Source: Corinectria fuckeliana (taxonomy: Eukaryota > Ascomycota > Sordariomycetes > Hypocreales > Nectriaceae). Taken from it: DNA of 64,000 bases. Positions 1 to 10,601 of this stretch are shown here, piece by piece. A program made the position numbers and the translations under genes. Positions within the stretch are counted from its first letter, which is position 1, and each line of letters begins with the position of its first letter. The stretch is from the NCBI GenBank assembly GCA_019137255.1, contig WPDH01000156.1, forward strand, positions 1-64,000. The letters run 5' to 3'. The notes beneath the pieces are model-generated. The model had not been told where the DNA came from, did not search any database, and saw nothing but the letters and a program-made list of their open reading frames with translations.

Positions 1-597
1 CCCCCCCCCCGTCGCTTCCCGCCCGTCGAGACTTGACCGCCAATACCACCCTCTCCTCTTGCCTCGCGGTTCTTTGTTCCTCTCGGTCTCGGACTACTCC
101 TGGATCAGAGCTTCAAGTTGTTTCCGCGTGACTCGGCCACTATACTCGAGAATATCCCTTGGAGTCGCTGTGTTTCTATTTCACCCCCCGACTCCCTCCC
201 TTCTTTCTCGCTCCTCATCTATTCTTGCTCCCGTGTCTTTGTCTGCGGCATCGTTGCATTCCTCCCCCTCGGCTCGTGGTCTTGCAACACCTGCTAGGGT
301 CTTGGAGTCTCACCTCACTTACACGCACCCACGCATCCCCCGACGCCGCTTCGACTACGGCTACAAGCAAACAAGCTGCTGCCCTTCAGTCTATCGTCGA
401 CCTTTGCTGGTCTCATTGACCCCATACGCACGTCACTCGACTCGTTTTCAGAAGGATCCGTATCTCGATCGGTCTTGCAACTTCTCCCCCAACGCTGCAA
501 CCCGCCTCCGAGCCAATTTTGGCAGGGGCACATCGCCCAACGACGCAACGTCGTTAAGACACCATATATCACAGCCACACCGACGCCGAGAGATACC
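1..597 (+). promoter_or_regulatory. Upstream region and leader of the TBC-domain gene
   Basis: This stretch is strongly pyrimidine-rich on the + strand, as is usual for leaders of highly expressed fungal genes. It begins with a run of ten C. Open frames run through it, but none resembles a protein. It probably holds the promoter and 5' leader of the TBC gene that starts at 598. No TATA box is clear. Confidence 0.5.
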
Positions 598-3500
598 ATG
601 TTTCCCAGCTCGCGACGTTCTAGCCACTCAACTGTGCGCCGAGCAACGTTTGGCAGCGACGCAAGCCTAGTGGGTATGCGATACGAGAAGACGGTGCAAG
701 CAGAGCCTCCCATCCCCTTTGTCTCGCGAAACTCGATCCGATCCTCACGCCGACCCTCATCCTCGTCGGGCTCCTCCTCGGCTCACTCCCACCATTCGCA
801 CCACTCGCACCACTCGAACCACCCCGTCGTAGTGGCGCCTCCGCTGTCCGCAGTCCCGCCGCCCACCGAGGAGCACCCGGCCCTGCGCACTGCTGCTTCG
901 ACGCCCTCGTCGTCTCCCCGGATCCCCAGCTCGATTGTTGAGGAGTGGAAACGTGACTCGGGCGTCGCACGAACCAACTCGACGTCGACGTCGACGATCC
1001 ACGAAGAGGACGGCGAGGAAGAGTGCCAGGAGCCAGCGTGCGACCGGGCTGGTAAAGGCCTAAGCTCGACGACCCTGGTCATAGTGCCAGGCCCATCCCC
1101 CGGACCGACAACCGTGTTCCCAATGAACGACCCATTCGTGGACGAGAACAGCATCAACGCGGCGGCACTGACGTCCATGTGCTCCATGTCGAGCGTGTCA
1201 TCGTCCGTCGTGGCCAACGCTGGCTGTTCCACGCAGTTGCCAGTATCCCACTCACCGGCTGCTACCACGTCTTCTCAGCCTATTCCTACTGTCACGTCCG
1301 AGGCCAAAACTCCGTGCTCCCCGTGCTCTTCAGCGCCAGTCGAGTCTCCGTCGCCCTTGTCACCCTCGTCGACCTCGTCGTCCCCGCGCGCTTCATTCTC
1401 GTCTTCCCCCCGCAAGTTTAAAGGTATCAGTTTGCGGTCAGGGTCTCGCTTCAAGGCACCGAGTTTGACGCAGGTCCTAGCGCCTATCCAACCCCTGTGG
1501 CGGGGCTCCTCCCCCCAATCGCCAGAGGACTCAGAGCCAGAAGGCCCAGAGCCGACCGCCAACACGGGCGACACCATGTCTGCCAGGGCTAGCGTAGAGG
1601 CTGCTGCTCCCACTACCGCTCCCCCTACAGCTGTCGCTACCGCTACCGCCTGGCCGAAACTCACCAAACAAAGGCAGAAGCGCACCCTGTCGTCATCCCC
1701 CAAACCCGCGTCCCGCTTCTGGCACAGGCGTGATTCGGCCTCCACCTCAACTACCACCCACTCGGCCGATCTCCATCAACCCTTTATCCCCCTCGACGTG
1801 TCCATCCCCAGCGACAGCCTCCTCGACGATGATTATTTCCTAACCTCCGTCTCCTTCAGCAATCGCGGCAGCATCATGTTTGGCGCTCAAGACGGCCCGG
1901 TCCTCGACACCCACATTTCTACTGCTCCTGCTCCTCCTGCTCCTCCTGCTCCTGAAGGCGGACGCACCACGCCCGCTCCCACCACTCCCACTCCTACTAC
2001 GCCCGTGTCGCAATCCCAAGCGCGTCCCAGCAGCGACACCGCCGACACCAACACCAACACCGACGCCGATGATAAACATGCCGAGGCCGCCGTGTCTCCG
2101 GGCGACTTGATGTCGCCCCCGGACATTCGCGTCTTGGCCGCCGACGTGGAGAAGGAATCTCAAAAGGTGAGATCGCTCTATGCTGTTGGCGATGGCCCCC
2201 TCGGCGAGCCTGGCTCAAGACGCTCGTACTGCGAGCGCCTCGAACCGACTCCCGAGGCGCCGTCGGAGAATGACGATGACCCGTATGGTTTCCTTGCTGT
2301 CCCGTGTCGCAACCTTGAACTGCATTTAATGCTGACTTCTCGTGCTTCCTAGCGCTCTCGCAAGTTTGGCGCCCGCTCAGGCTGTTCACGCTTCTGGAAG
2401 TTCTTCTTACCTTCCCAACGATCTGCCCAAGTCGCAGCATGAATACAATGACGACCTGGAGGATTGGAATGACCTGGAGGGGGCTCGCATCGACCGATAC
2501 GGCTTCATTACGCTGCCCCCACCTCCGGCGCCGAGGGTCGGTACCCCGTCGGAGTTCAGGTCGCTTCCAGGCTCGCCTCGAAAGAAGCGCGGCGTTCTCC
2601 AGAAGCGAGATTTGAGTGGCCTCTCGGTGCACTACGGCGGTCGGCGCACACCCACCAGGAAGATGTCCGCCCGCTCCCTCAACACGCAGGCATCCGAGCT
2701 ATCGGTGTCGCCATCGCTTCGGTCGTCCAGGTCCGTTATTCGCCAGGCCAGCAACCTGTTGCCGCACAACCGTGATCGGCGATGGATGGATGAGGCGGGA
2801 GACATGCTCAACACGTCTCTCAGCCTGCAAGATATAGTTGATGAGGTGAAGGCGGAGAAGAGTAACGAAGTTATGAAGAAGAAGGAAGTGGAAAGGTCCG
2901 AAAAGTGGAGGAGGATGGCCAAGAGCATCCATAGGGATGGCGAAGGCCAAGGCATGGGCTTCGAGTTCGACATCCAGAATCCGAAGCTCGTCGAGAGGAC
3001 ATGGAAAGGCATTCCCGACCGATGGCGGGGAGCTGCTTGGTGGTCGTTTCTTGCCACAAGTGCCAAGGAACACAACGATTCTGCAACTGAGGAGGAGATC
3101 ATCATCGACTTTCACAGGCTTCAGCTACGGAGCTCGCCAGACGATGTCCAGATCGACCTGGACGTTCCCCGGACAATCAGCCGTCATATTATGTTTCGAC
3201 GACGGTATCGTGGAGGCCAGCGTCTCATGTTTCGCGTCCTCCACGCCATCTCCATATATTTTCCGGAGACGGGATATGTCCAGGGAATGGCGTCGCTGGT
3301 TGCGACGCTCCTGTGCTACTTTGACGAAGAGAAGTGCTTCGTCATGGTCGTGCGCATGTGGCAGCTACGCGGGCTTGCTCGACTCTACCGGCCGGGTTTC
3401 GAGGAGCTCATGGCTGCCATGAAAGACTTCAACGACAACTGGCTCAACAAAGAAGTCGCCAAAAAGCTGGTATGTACAAATCCCATGCAAAAGACGCCTC

Positions 3501-3910
3501 GCAGCCCGGAATCAACACTAACGTACCCTTAGGAAGAGTTGTGTATCGATACTACCGCGTACGGGACTCGATGGTACCTGACGCTCTTTAACCTATCGAT
3601 CCCGTTCGCAGCTCAGCTACGAGTATGGGATGTGTTCCTACTACTTGGGAACGACTCCTCCGCTTCTGGCGACTCCGCTTTAGAGCCATCAAAGTCAGAT
3701 GCAACAGACCCCCCGAAAGCGGGCGAGTACGATGTCCTGCACGCAACGAGTGCGGCCCTCGCCCAGGCACTACGCGAGGTGCTTCTAGACTCGGACTTTG
3801 AAAATGCCATGAAGGCACTAACATCGTCAATCCCGATCAAAGACGAAGATCTATTAATGAAAGTGATGAAGGCAGAGTGGAAGATGCACCACGGCAAGAA
3901 GAAGGCCTAG
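598..3910 (+). CDS. TBC-domain Rab GTPase-activating protein
   Basis: The model has three exons, 598-2282, 2353-3469 and 3533-3910, giving 1,059 residues. The introns are 70 nt (GTATGG...CCTAG) and 63 nt (GTATGT...CTTAG). The first ~560 residues are Ser/Pro/Thr-rich, low in complexity and probably disordered. The TBC domain lies at about 780-1000, starting at GIPDRWRGAAWW. The catalytic arginine finger is R835 in DVPRT and the glutamine finger is Q872 in YVQGM, so the protein should be an active GAP that speeds GTP hydrolysis by a Rab/Ypt GTPase in membrane traffic. The Rab partner cannot be told from sequence. The ATG at 598 was chosen because it follows a pyrimidine-rich leader; an in-frame start at 475 would add residues of poor quality. 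The first splice junction is the least certain part. Confidence 0.88.
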
Positions 3911-5216
3911 CAAGCTTTTCTGCCATCTACTACACCCTGACGGGCAACGACTTTCCTTTGTCAGATAATTTCTTTTGTACGAGCACAAAGCGGTTTCACG
4001 AAAAGTGACCCTCTGGAGCCCTTGTTTGTTGTCTTTTGCGAGCCGCTCGATACCCCCATCCTCACCTGTCTTTTCCCTCAAGCTACGGCCTCTGAGGAAT
4101 CACTGGCCTATACAGGCACTCTTCCCTTTGTCAGCTGGCCAAACGCCGCGTCATGGCTGTGAGACCCGAGTCATCGACGGAGTTGTCTTTTTTGTTGGGC
4201 GATGATTGTTTGGGGCCATGGAACCTAATTATATACCCCCTTCCTGGCACGATGGTTTTATTTGTTTATCCTGGGTTTTATTGGGTTCTTGGTTTTTGCG
4301 AGATGGGACGAGATGATGCGACGGATGAGTGCATAGCCCGCAGTCCACACATCGATGTACAATGAGATGGAGTCGGGTGATTGTTGCGACATAGCGACAC
4401 TCGGTTCTGATGACGAAGTCGAAATACCCAGGGTGCACTGTCGAGTGCTGAAAGCGGCAGGCCAACCTGGCCTGGAGTACATACATAGCACATTAGTGCA
4501 TCATAGCCAGTACCTACCACACTATCTACCATCTACCTAGGTACCTACCTCCCTAATTCACTTTCCTACTGGCTACTCGGTGGTTGAGGCGTGATATAGA
4601 CTAGGAGGTATGATATAGACTGAATTCACGTGTCAATTATCGTGGCTCAGCATGAGTGTCCCGTCATGTTGCACCTCTTGGTGATTTGGGTTGAAACGCG
4701 AAATGATTCGGAAACTGTTGAGAAGTCAACAAAGCCGCCAAAGAAGAAGAAAAACGGCTTCATCGAAAGGGAAATCAAATGCCGCCGGGGTGAGAGCCAG
4801 CCTGATATGTTTGGCATTTGTTGAATGACACCCTCGGTGGGTTCAGGGATCTTCCAGACCGAGGTGTCAGTGGAATCATGCGTGTTGGCATTTCCACTTT
4901 CGGCTCGTCGCCGGAGCCGCATGGCCCCCCCCATCCTTTTGGCCCCGACCCCCGGGGGCCCGCTTTGCCGACCGGGGCCGGACGACCCGGGTGTTGGTAC
5001 AAAGTAGAGCAAGAGGGTAACATACCTACCCGCCAATGTGTTTGTGGCGTGATGAGGGGGACGGTGACTGGCTAGGTGCAATGCGCTTCCTGAGTTTCTA
5101 GGTTGGGTTCCCCTTTTTTTCCTTTTTTTTCCCCCCCTACAACTTCTTCCCTTTTTCTTTTTTCTGCAGTGTCTTTGCCTATTCGAGACACCTCGAGTTC
5201 AGAGTTTCGGGATAGA

Positions 5217-5236
5217 TGTGTGTGTGTGTGTGTGTG
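5217..5236. repeat. (TG)n microsatellite
   Basis: An uninterrupted TG dinucleotide run of about ten units in intergenic DNA, read directly from the sequence. Such tracts vary in length between strains. Confidence 0.9.
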
Positions 5237-6697
5237 GAGCGGGAACGGAGTGAGGGAAGAGGACAGAAGAGACGAGGCCTCTCTGCACATGCGTCTCGCG
5301 TATGCGATGCGACGACTTGGCGATGGCCGTGATAAGTAGAATTGTGGCTGGCCCGAGGGGTTTTTCTTTTGGCTTCGGGGGGCTGACCTGTTTGGGACGG
5401 GGCATGTGTATTGCTGCTGCTGCTGCGAGGACACACAGGACAATGGACATGGACAATTATTAAACAGATAAATCCAGGGCGCGAGTATTGGCGTTTATTT
5501 ATTTATCGATTGATTGATTGGTTAATTTTGCCTTCACTCCTTCTCCTACTTTGCTTTGGCTCCTTTAGTGCGATGTGGTGTGGTGTTGCTCTCCGGATGG
5601 GACGGGTCCCCGGCCGGGAGCTGCTGGGAGACTACAAACCTATGTACCTACCCGTCCGTGTTCCTACAGCCATCCATCCTGCACGGAGATACGTGCCAGT
5701 GGATCCTGTACGAAGTGCGAACTGTCCAGCATCCATCCCGATGGCTTCATGGAAAAAAGAAAAGAAAAAAAGGAAGAAAGAAAAGCACGTTCTTGTAACA
5801 ACAACCACATCACTTTTCTTCACCCCCCTGGTTCACCTCGCCGTCTGTATGTCACTCACTCACTGACTGTCTTGGGTAACCATCTCGCCCACCCAAGTTT
5901 ACCTACTTAATTAACATACCTAACTACTTCGTAAGTTGAGTATTCGAGCAATAAGCCACTCAATCCTCCTCGCTGCCAGCCGCCCTTCGCCGTCCACGCC
6001 TTCAGCCTCGCTACAACACCGGTAGCTCAACTTGCAGCATCGCGACCCTTGTGTCTTTGTAGAGGTCTAGCCCGGGGCCGTAATCTGGGTAATCCACTTC
6101 TGCAACCGTCTCGAAGCGCCATGTACAGTGAAATTCAGTACTTGACAGCCTGTGCTCTCTGCAGGGCATTATATCTGGCCTGCGTGGGCTTGAGAACTCG
6201 CACGCGGTTGGGTAGCTGTCTGCCTGTGTGCCATGGAGATGCAGGCACGCACGCACATAATTACAACACACACACGAGTCTCAACAGCCGCCCAAGACCG
6301 ACGACTAGTAGCTGCCGATGCAGTCTGTCTGGCCGATTATCTAGCCGTCTGCCAAGTACTCTAAACAGCACCTTGGTCTCCATGGTCGCCTGTACGAACT
6401 AGACCACTTGCATATGCTGTCCAGCTCTGTCAACGGTCTCCGTTGTAAAGCTTCACGTCCTTCCCGTCAACTACAAGGCAAGGCTGACACCTCTTTCGTT
6501 TGTTTCAAAGGGGGTTAACCCCTTTTGTTTCTCGGTTTGCCCGTCCAGGTCTTGCCCAAAGGGTATCTATCCCATCCTAGTTTCCATGGAACCGTTCCAG
6601 CCGACTCTCGCTCTCGCTCTATACAAGTCTTTGACTCATTTTCCTCAACTGCTCTTCCCATCATGTCGCGTTCATGTCTGTACTCATTCCTAACCCC

Positions 6698-6698
<1 letters not shown>

Positions 6699-6730
<32 letters not shown>
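6699..6730. repeat. (GTT)n microsatellite
   Basis: A trinucleotide GTT run of more than ten units in non-coding DNA. It creates poly-Val or poly-Thr tracts in spurious open frames on both strands. Confidence 0.9.
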
Positions 6731-7255
6731 CGTTCCAGTATCCCGCAATTATCGCCACTAAATACCTAGTCATGTGTAGATCATGATAATATTCCCTCTC
6801 CCGTGCTCGCCGTCTTCTAGCCCTGCCGTAGAAAATGTAGGACCAGACCCGATCGAATGATTAAATAGCAATCCATCCCCCAGATATACGCCCCACCACC
6901 TCTAAGCGTTTAGTAAAGGGCCAATAGCAATACAAATTGGGTTAAGAATCGAAGGTTGGTGTTGATCAGCAAACGCTGGTTGCCCTGAGAGCCCAGATGG
7001 ACCCAACAGCGCGTTGGTCCCCAGTGCTGTAAATTCCAGGTTATGGATTTCCCCTGTAGCTCAAAACGTCCATTTCCACTGTAGATCATGCGGTCTCGAG
7101 GATAATATCCGAGACATGAGACCTCTCTTTCTTCCAGAACAAGACGGCTCTCCCTCAAAGTTGCGCCTGGGGGTCTCAGATGGTCGCTGGGGTTTCTTCC
7201 AAGGTGAATTAGGCGCGTGGGGCTGAGTAATTAACGACCGGAACGCGTCCAGAAA

Positions 7256-8833
7256 TTACGCTCCAGCGCCATCCCCTGTACCCTCACGCGACGGTGCCGT
7301 TTCCTCCACCACAGTGTGCACCTTGGACTCGGCCGGGGGTGTCCGTCGATGTCGGTGCTCACCCTCCTCGGCGGCATACGCAGGGAGCGAGTGTCTGGAT
7401 GGCCTCCGGGGCTCCTCTGACAGCATTGACGATACCGAGTGTTTTTGGGATTCACTGCGTTCACTGCCCATCCGGTCCTGCGGCGGACCTGGGGTCGAAC
7501 TTCGTATCGGCGACATGTGGCGAAGGGGTGCTCCGAAGCTCTCTCGGCGAGCGCGACCCGACCCTGAGGATCGATAAGGCGAGAAATCACTCCTCTGGCG
7601 TGTGTGGCCGCGCCGTCCGCGCTGGGACAGCGGCGGCAGGCTGCTCTGGACAAACGGCGGCGGAGATCGAAGTCGTGACTCGCCCCGGGGTGAAGAAGGA
7701 GTAGGCTGGTGTTGCCCCGTGGCCTTGCGCTTTCTGGGAGTCTCCCCTATGGTCACAAAAGCCACGTTAGCCTATAGAGAATCTCGCTTTCTCTTGGTCT
7801 TGGACGAACCAGAAGGGCTTCCCGGTCGATTCGAGCTGCTGCTGGCTTGCGACGTCGGTGGCTGCCAATGGTGGAAATATATCGATGGGCTTGCTTGAGA
7901 CTCGGCTTGGTGCGGCTGGGCCTGCTGCATGTGCTGGTGCTGGTGCGATGCCATCGGGGGGGCTGCGGCGTGTGCGGGCTGTGGGATGTTCGTGTTGATG
8001 CTCGGGAGGTTCGACATTGATCCCACGGGGCGGCCCATGGTCCCCGCAACTGTCTGGCCCCTTGGCCTCGTTGGCGATCCGGGATACACATATCCAGGGG
8101 GTGCAGGAGGCGGTACCGGCGGGAGGTTGTGGTACTGGCCGGGAACTGAGGGCTGCGCATCTCGCTGGTGTTCTGGAGAGACGCCTCCCTGGGGGGGCAT
8201 AAGTTGGGCTCGAGGGGCTTGCGATTGTGGCATGAATTGCTGCATCCACTCGAGTGCGGCGTGTGAAAGGGCTCCTCCGTTGCCCCCCATGCCGGCGAAG
8301 ACCAAGGGGACCATTGCGGGAGGGACACCGCCAGACAGAGCGGTTCGCAACATGTCCATCTCAACCTTTCGTTGCTCCAAACGCAGACCCTCCTGCCTCG
8401 TGCGTTCTTCCTCCTGTTTCCGCTTGTCCTCTTCCGCCCTGGCCTGAAGCCAGTGCTTCATAGGTTCCTCAGCGCCCTGCCATTGCTGGGGCGGGGCTGG
8501 AAGTTGGGCCCAGGGATCCCTCTGCTGGTGACTAGGGCCGCCCAATGAAGGGGGCGGCGGCGGAGGAGCTGGTGCATGATGCGGAGGCGGAGGCACGCCG
8601 GCGGTCGGAGGCTGCTGGGGAGGGAGGGCCATGGCCGCCGGGGGAGGCAGGCTACGGTGAGGAGCCGACATGGGCTGGTTTGGCGGGCTATGACTCCGAT
8701 ATGTGACTGTCAACGATTTGGGAATTGACTCTTGGTAGATCAAGGGGGGAGAAGGTCGAGAGGTGGATGGCGGAGTCGGCAGGTCATGGACGGACTTGTA
8801 GCCGTAGGTTGGTGGCTGCTTGACGGTAAGCAT
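7256..8833 (-). CDS. Proline-rich conserved fungal protein of unknown function
   Basis: Two exons, 8833-7810 and 7746-7256, are joined across a 63-nt intron (GTTCGT...CATAG, branch GCTAAC) to give 504 residues. The start is the first ATG of a frame opening with MLTVKQPPTYGYKSV. The protein is Pro/Gln/Ser-rich. Apparent landmarks are KSVHDLPTPPS at 13-23, MSAPHR near 55, a charged coiled coil rich in Glu, Arg and Lys at about 124-166, a hydrophobic patch VPPAMVPLVFAGMGG at 170-184, a SPSIYFHHWQPP motif near 315-326, and a basic PRKRKATG block near the splice junction that could be a nuclear localisation signal. I associate this arrangement with a conserved uncharacterised family of filamentous ascomycetes, but cannot name it. 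The coil and basic block suggest a nuclear scaffold or co-regulator, which is inference. Confidence 0.75.
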
Positions 8834-9483
8834 CGTTGTGTGGCAGCTGGGGCTACACCAGTGGGGACATGTGTGGCGAGCAGGAATTATTAATGTTTAT
8901 TTCAGGAGCGTGATGGGGGTGTTGAGGATGAAGTCTCTTTCTGTCTGGTCCTTCTCGGCGTTGGAGAGGAAACAGCAGATGTCAACAAATGGGTTGGGGG
9001 AAAGAGAAAATTCGAGATGTTGTTGCTATGAAGAGTGGAGGAGGCTGTGTTATGTGAAAAAGGATGGAGCGAGTGATGAGTCAGGCTGTTGACGATATGC
9101 TGGATGAGAAAAGGGAAGCGCAACAAAGTAGGTAAGCGGGAAGGAGAGAGGGAGGGAGAGCATACGAGGTGGATGCGGACGCAAGCTTTGTATAAGACGA
9201 CGGGATGCGAGCTGGATGTGACGGCCAGCTCCAGAGTTGTGGCGGTCGAAACGGGCCGGGCGGATGAGACCAGTTGGCAGGCAAAGCAAAGCTCATCTCA
9301 TGGATACCTCTGCCACATGGCACCGGGCAGCATGGGCGAAGGAGGGTGAGCGTTGGCGAGAGCGAGAGCGCCAGTAAGAGCAGCAGCAGCAGCAGTGGCG
9401 GCGGGAGAAAGAAAAAAAAAAGGGCCAGCCACAGAAGCAGGGACGGGGCCTAAGAGAAGCAGGGAGGCAGAATGGAGAAATGA

Positions 9484-9537
9484 GCGGCAGTGGCAGTGGC
9501 AGTGGCAGAAAGAGTGGCAGAAGGAGTGGCAGTGGTG
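9484..9537. repeat. (GGCAGT)n imperfect tandem repeat
   Basis: Repeated GGCAGT and GGCAGAA units in the purine-rich stretch upstream of the proline-rich protein gene. Read directly; of no known function. Confidence 0.75.
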
Positions 9538-10040
9538 GATGCGGATGCGGCAGAGAGAGGCACACCTCACTCACACCTTACACCTCAGACAAGAAGCTGG
9601 AGGGCACAGACACACAAGGCACCCACTCCGACGCAGGTACCGCCCGGCGGGTATAAACGAGCGTCTTGTGATGACAACAAATCGACGGGGGGCTTGGGCA
9701 CAGTTCCTCCTCCTCGCCTGGAGCCGGGGCGATGACGATGACGGGGGACGGAGAGACGGAGGACGGAGTCGGCGGGCGGGGATGGGGGGATGGGGGATGG
9801 CTGCGGAGGCCAGGGAACAGGCGTCGACCAACAGCTTGGGCACCAGGCGAACGAATGAGGTGGACGAGACAGACCGATGGAGGTATGTATGGAGTATACT
9901 TATGTGGGAAGAGGAGGGGAGAAGAAGAGGGAAGAAAAAGACTGGGGAAGGAAAGGAAGGAGGCTGAGGATCAGCAGAGGTACTATGTATGGAGTACACG
10001 CACTCACTCGCAGACGCCCACATGCATCATCATGGGCTGG

Positions 10041-10081
10041 GGTCTTGCTCGGGTCTTGCTCGGGTCTTGCACGGGTCTTGC
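10041..10081. repeat. 11-bp tandem repeat, nearly four copies
   Basis: The unit GGTCTTGCTCG occurs twice exactly, then once with one change (GGTCTTGCACG), then as a partial GGTCTTGC. It is a small minisatellite in intergenic DNA. Confidence 0.9.
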
Positions 10082-10523
10082 CTAGGTTTCGACAAGTGCC
10101 AGCCAGCCGTGTCGTGTCTGGGGCCGGGGCCGGGGACAAACGAGCAAAGGACGAACCGCCCAAGTAAGCTACGTAGGTACGTACGAAGTAATAGTAGCAA
10201 GTGGAAGGGCTCTCAGAGACGAGGTCCGCGGACCCCCCCCCAAGGGCCCCAAGGGCCACCAGGTCGAAAACCAAAAGCCCGGGACCAGGCTTGAAAAGGT
10301 GCAAGCTTGCAAGGCCTATAGAAGATTCAGGCAAGGGCCGGTGCGGAATCGTGTGTGCCAGTGTGGAGAAGTGAGTGTGCCTGGATTATTTTACTAGGGT
10401 TCCGGATGGGAAGCGTGTATCAGAAGAGATTGACAGATTGGGCCCGGTACGTTCACGAACAACCTCAAGGAACGAGGTGACTGACCGGGCTTATTGAATC
10501 CTGTATTCGTAGCATGTGCCCCG

Positions 10524-10601
10524 TGCCTGTCTGTGCCTTGTGCCTTGTGCATTGTGCCTTGTTCCTCGTGTACTCATTCCTTGTGCCCTGTGCCCTGTGC
10601 A
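10524..10601. repeat. Degenerate TGTGCCT tandem repeat
   Basis: A run of TGTGCCT, TGTGCAT and TGTGCCC units with interruptions. It lies in the same gene-poor region as the repeat at 10041. Confidence 0.7.

Larger units (their letters stand above)
3911..7255. other. Intergenic region between two convergent genes
   Basis: This 3.3 kb separates the 3' ends of the TBC gene (+) and the proline-rich protein gene (-). I see only short frames without family resemblance, simple repeats and a few TACCTACC-type motifs (near 4515-4550, 5640 and 5900-5935). A run of C and G blocks lies near 4925-4990. Homopolymer-rich stretches occur near 5110-5165 and 5755-5785. No RNA gene was recognised. The length is large for a space between two convergent genes. 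Confidence 0.5.

Noticed and set aside
1..10. Run of ten C at the window start as a possible telomere or contig-end signal
   Set aside because: Too short and not a telomere repeat; the following pyrimidine-rich leader explains it adequately.
9353..9967. Open frame of 204 codons on the + strand
   Set aside because: Composed of purine-rich repeats giving Arg/Glu/Gln/Trp runs; no domain, and better explained as the opposite strand of a pyrimidine-rich leader.
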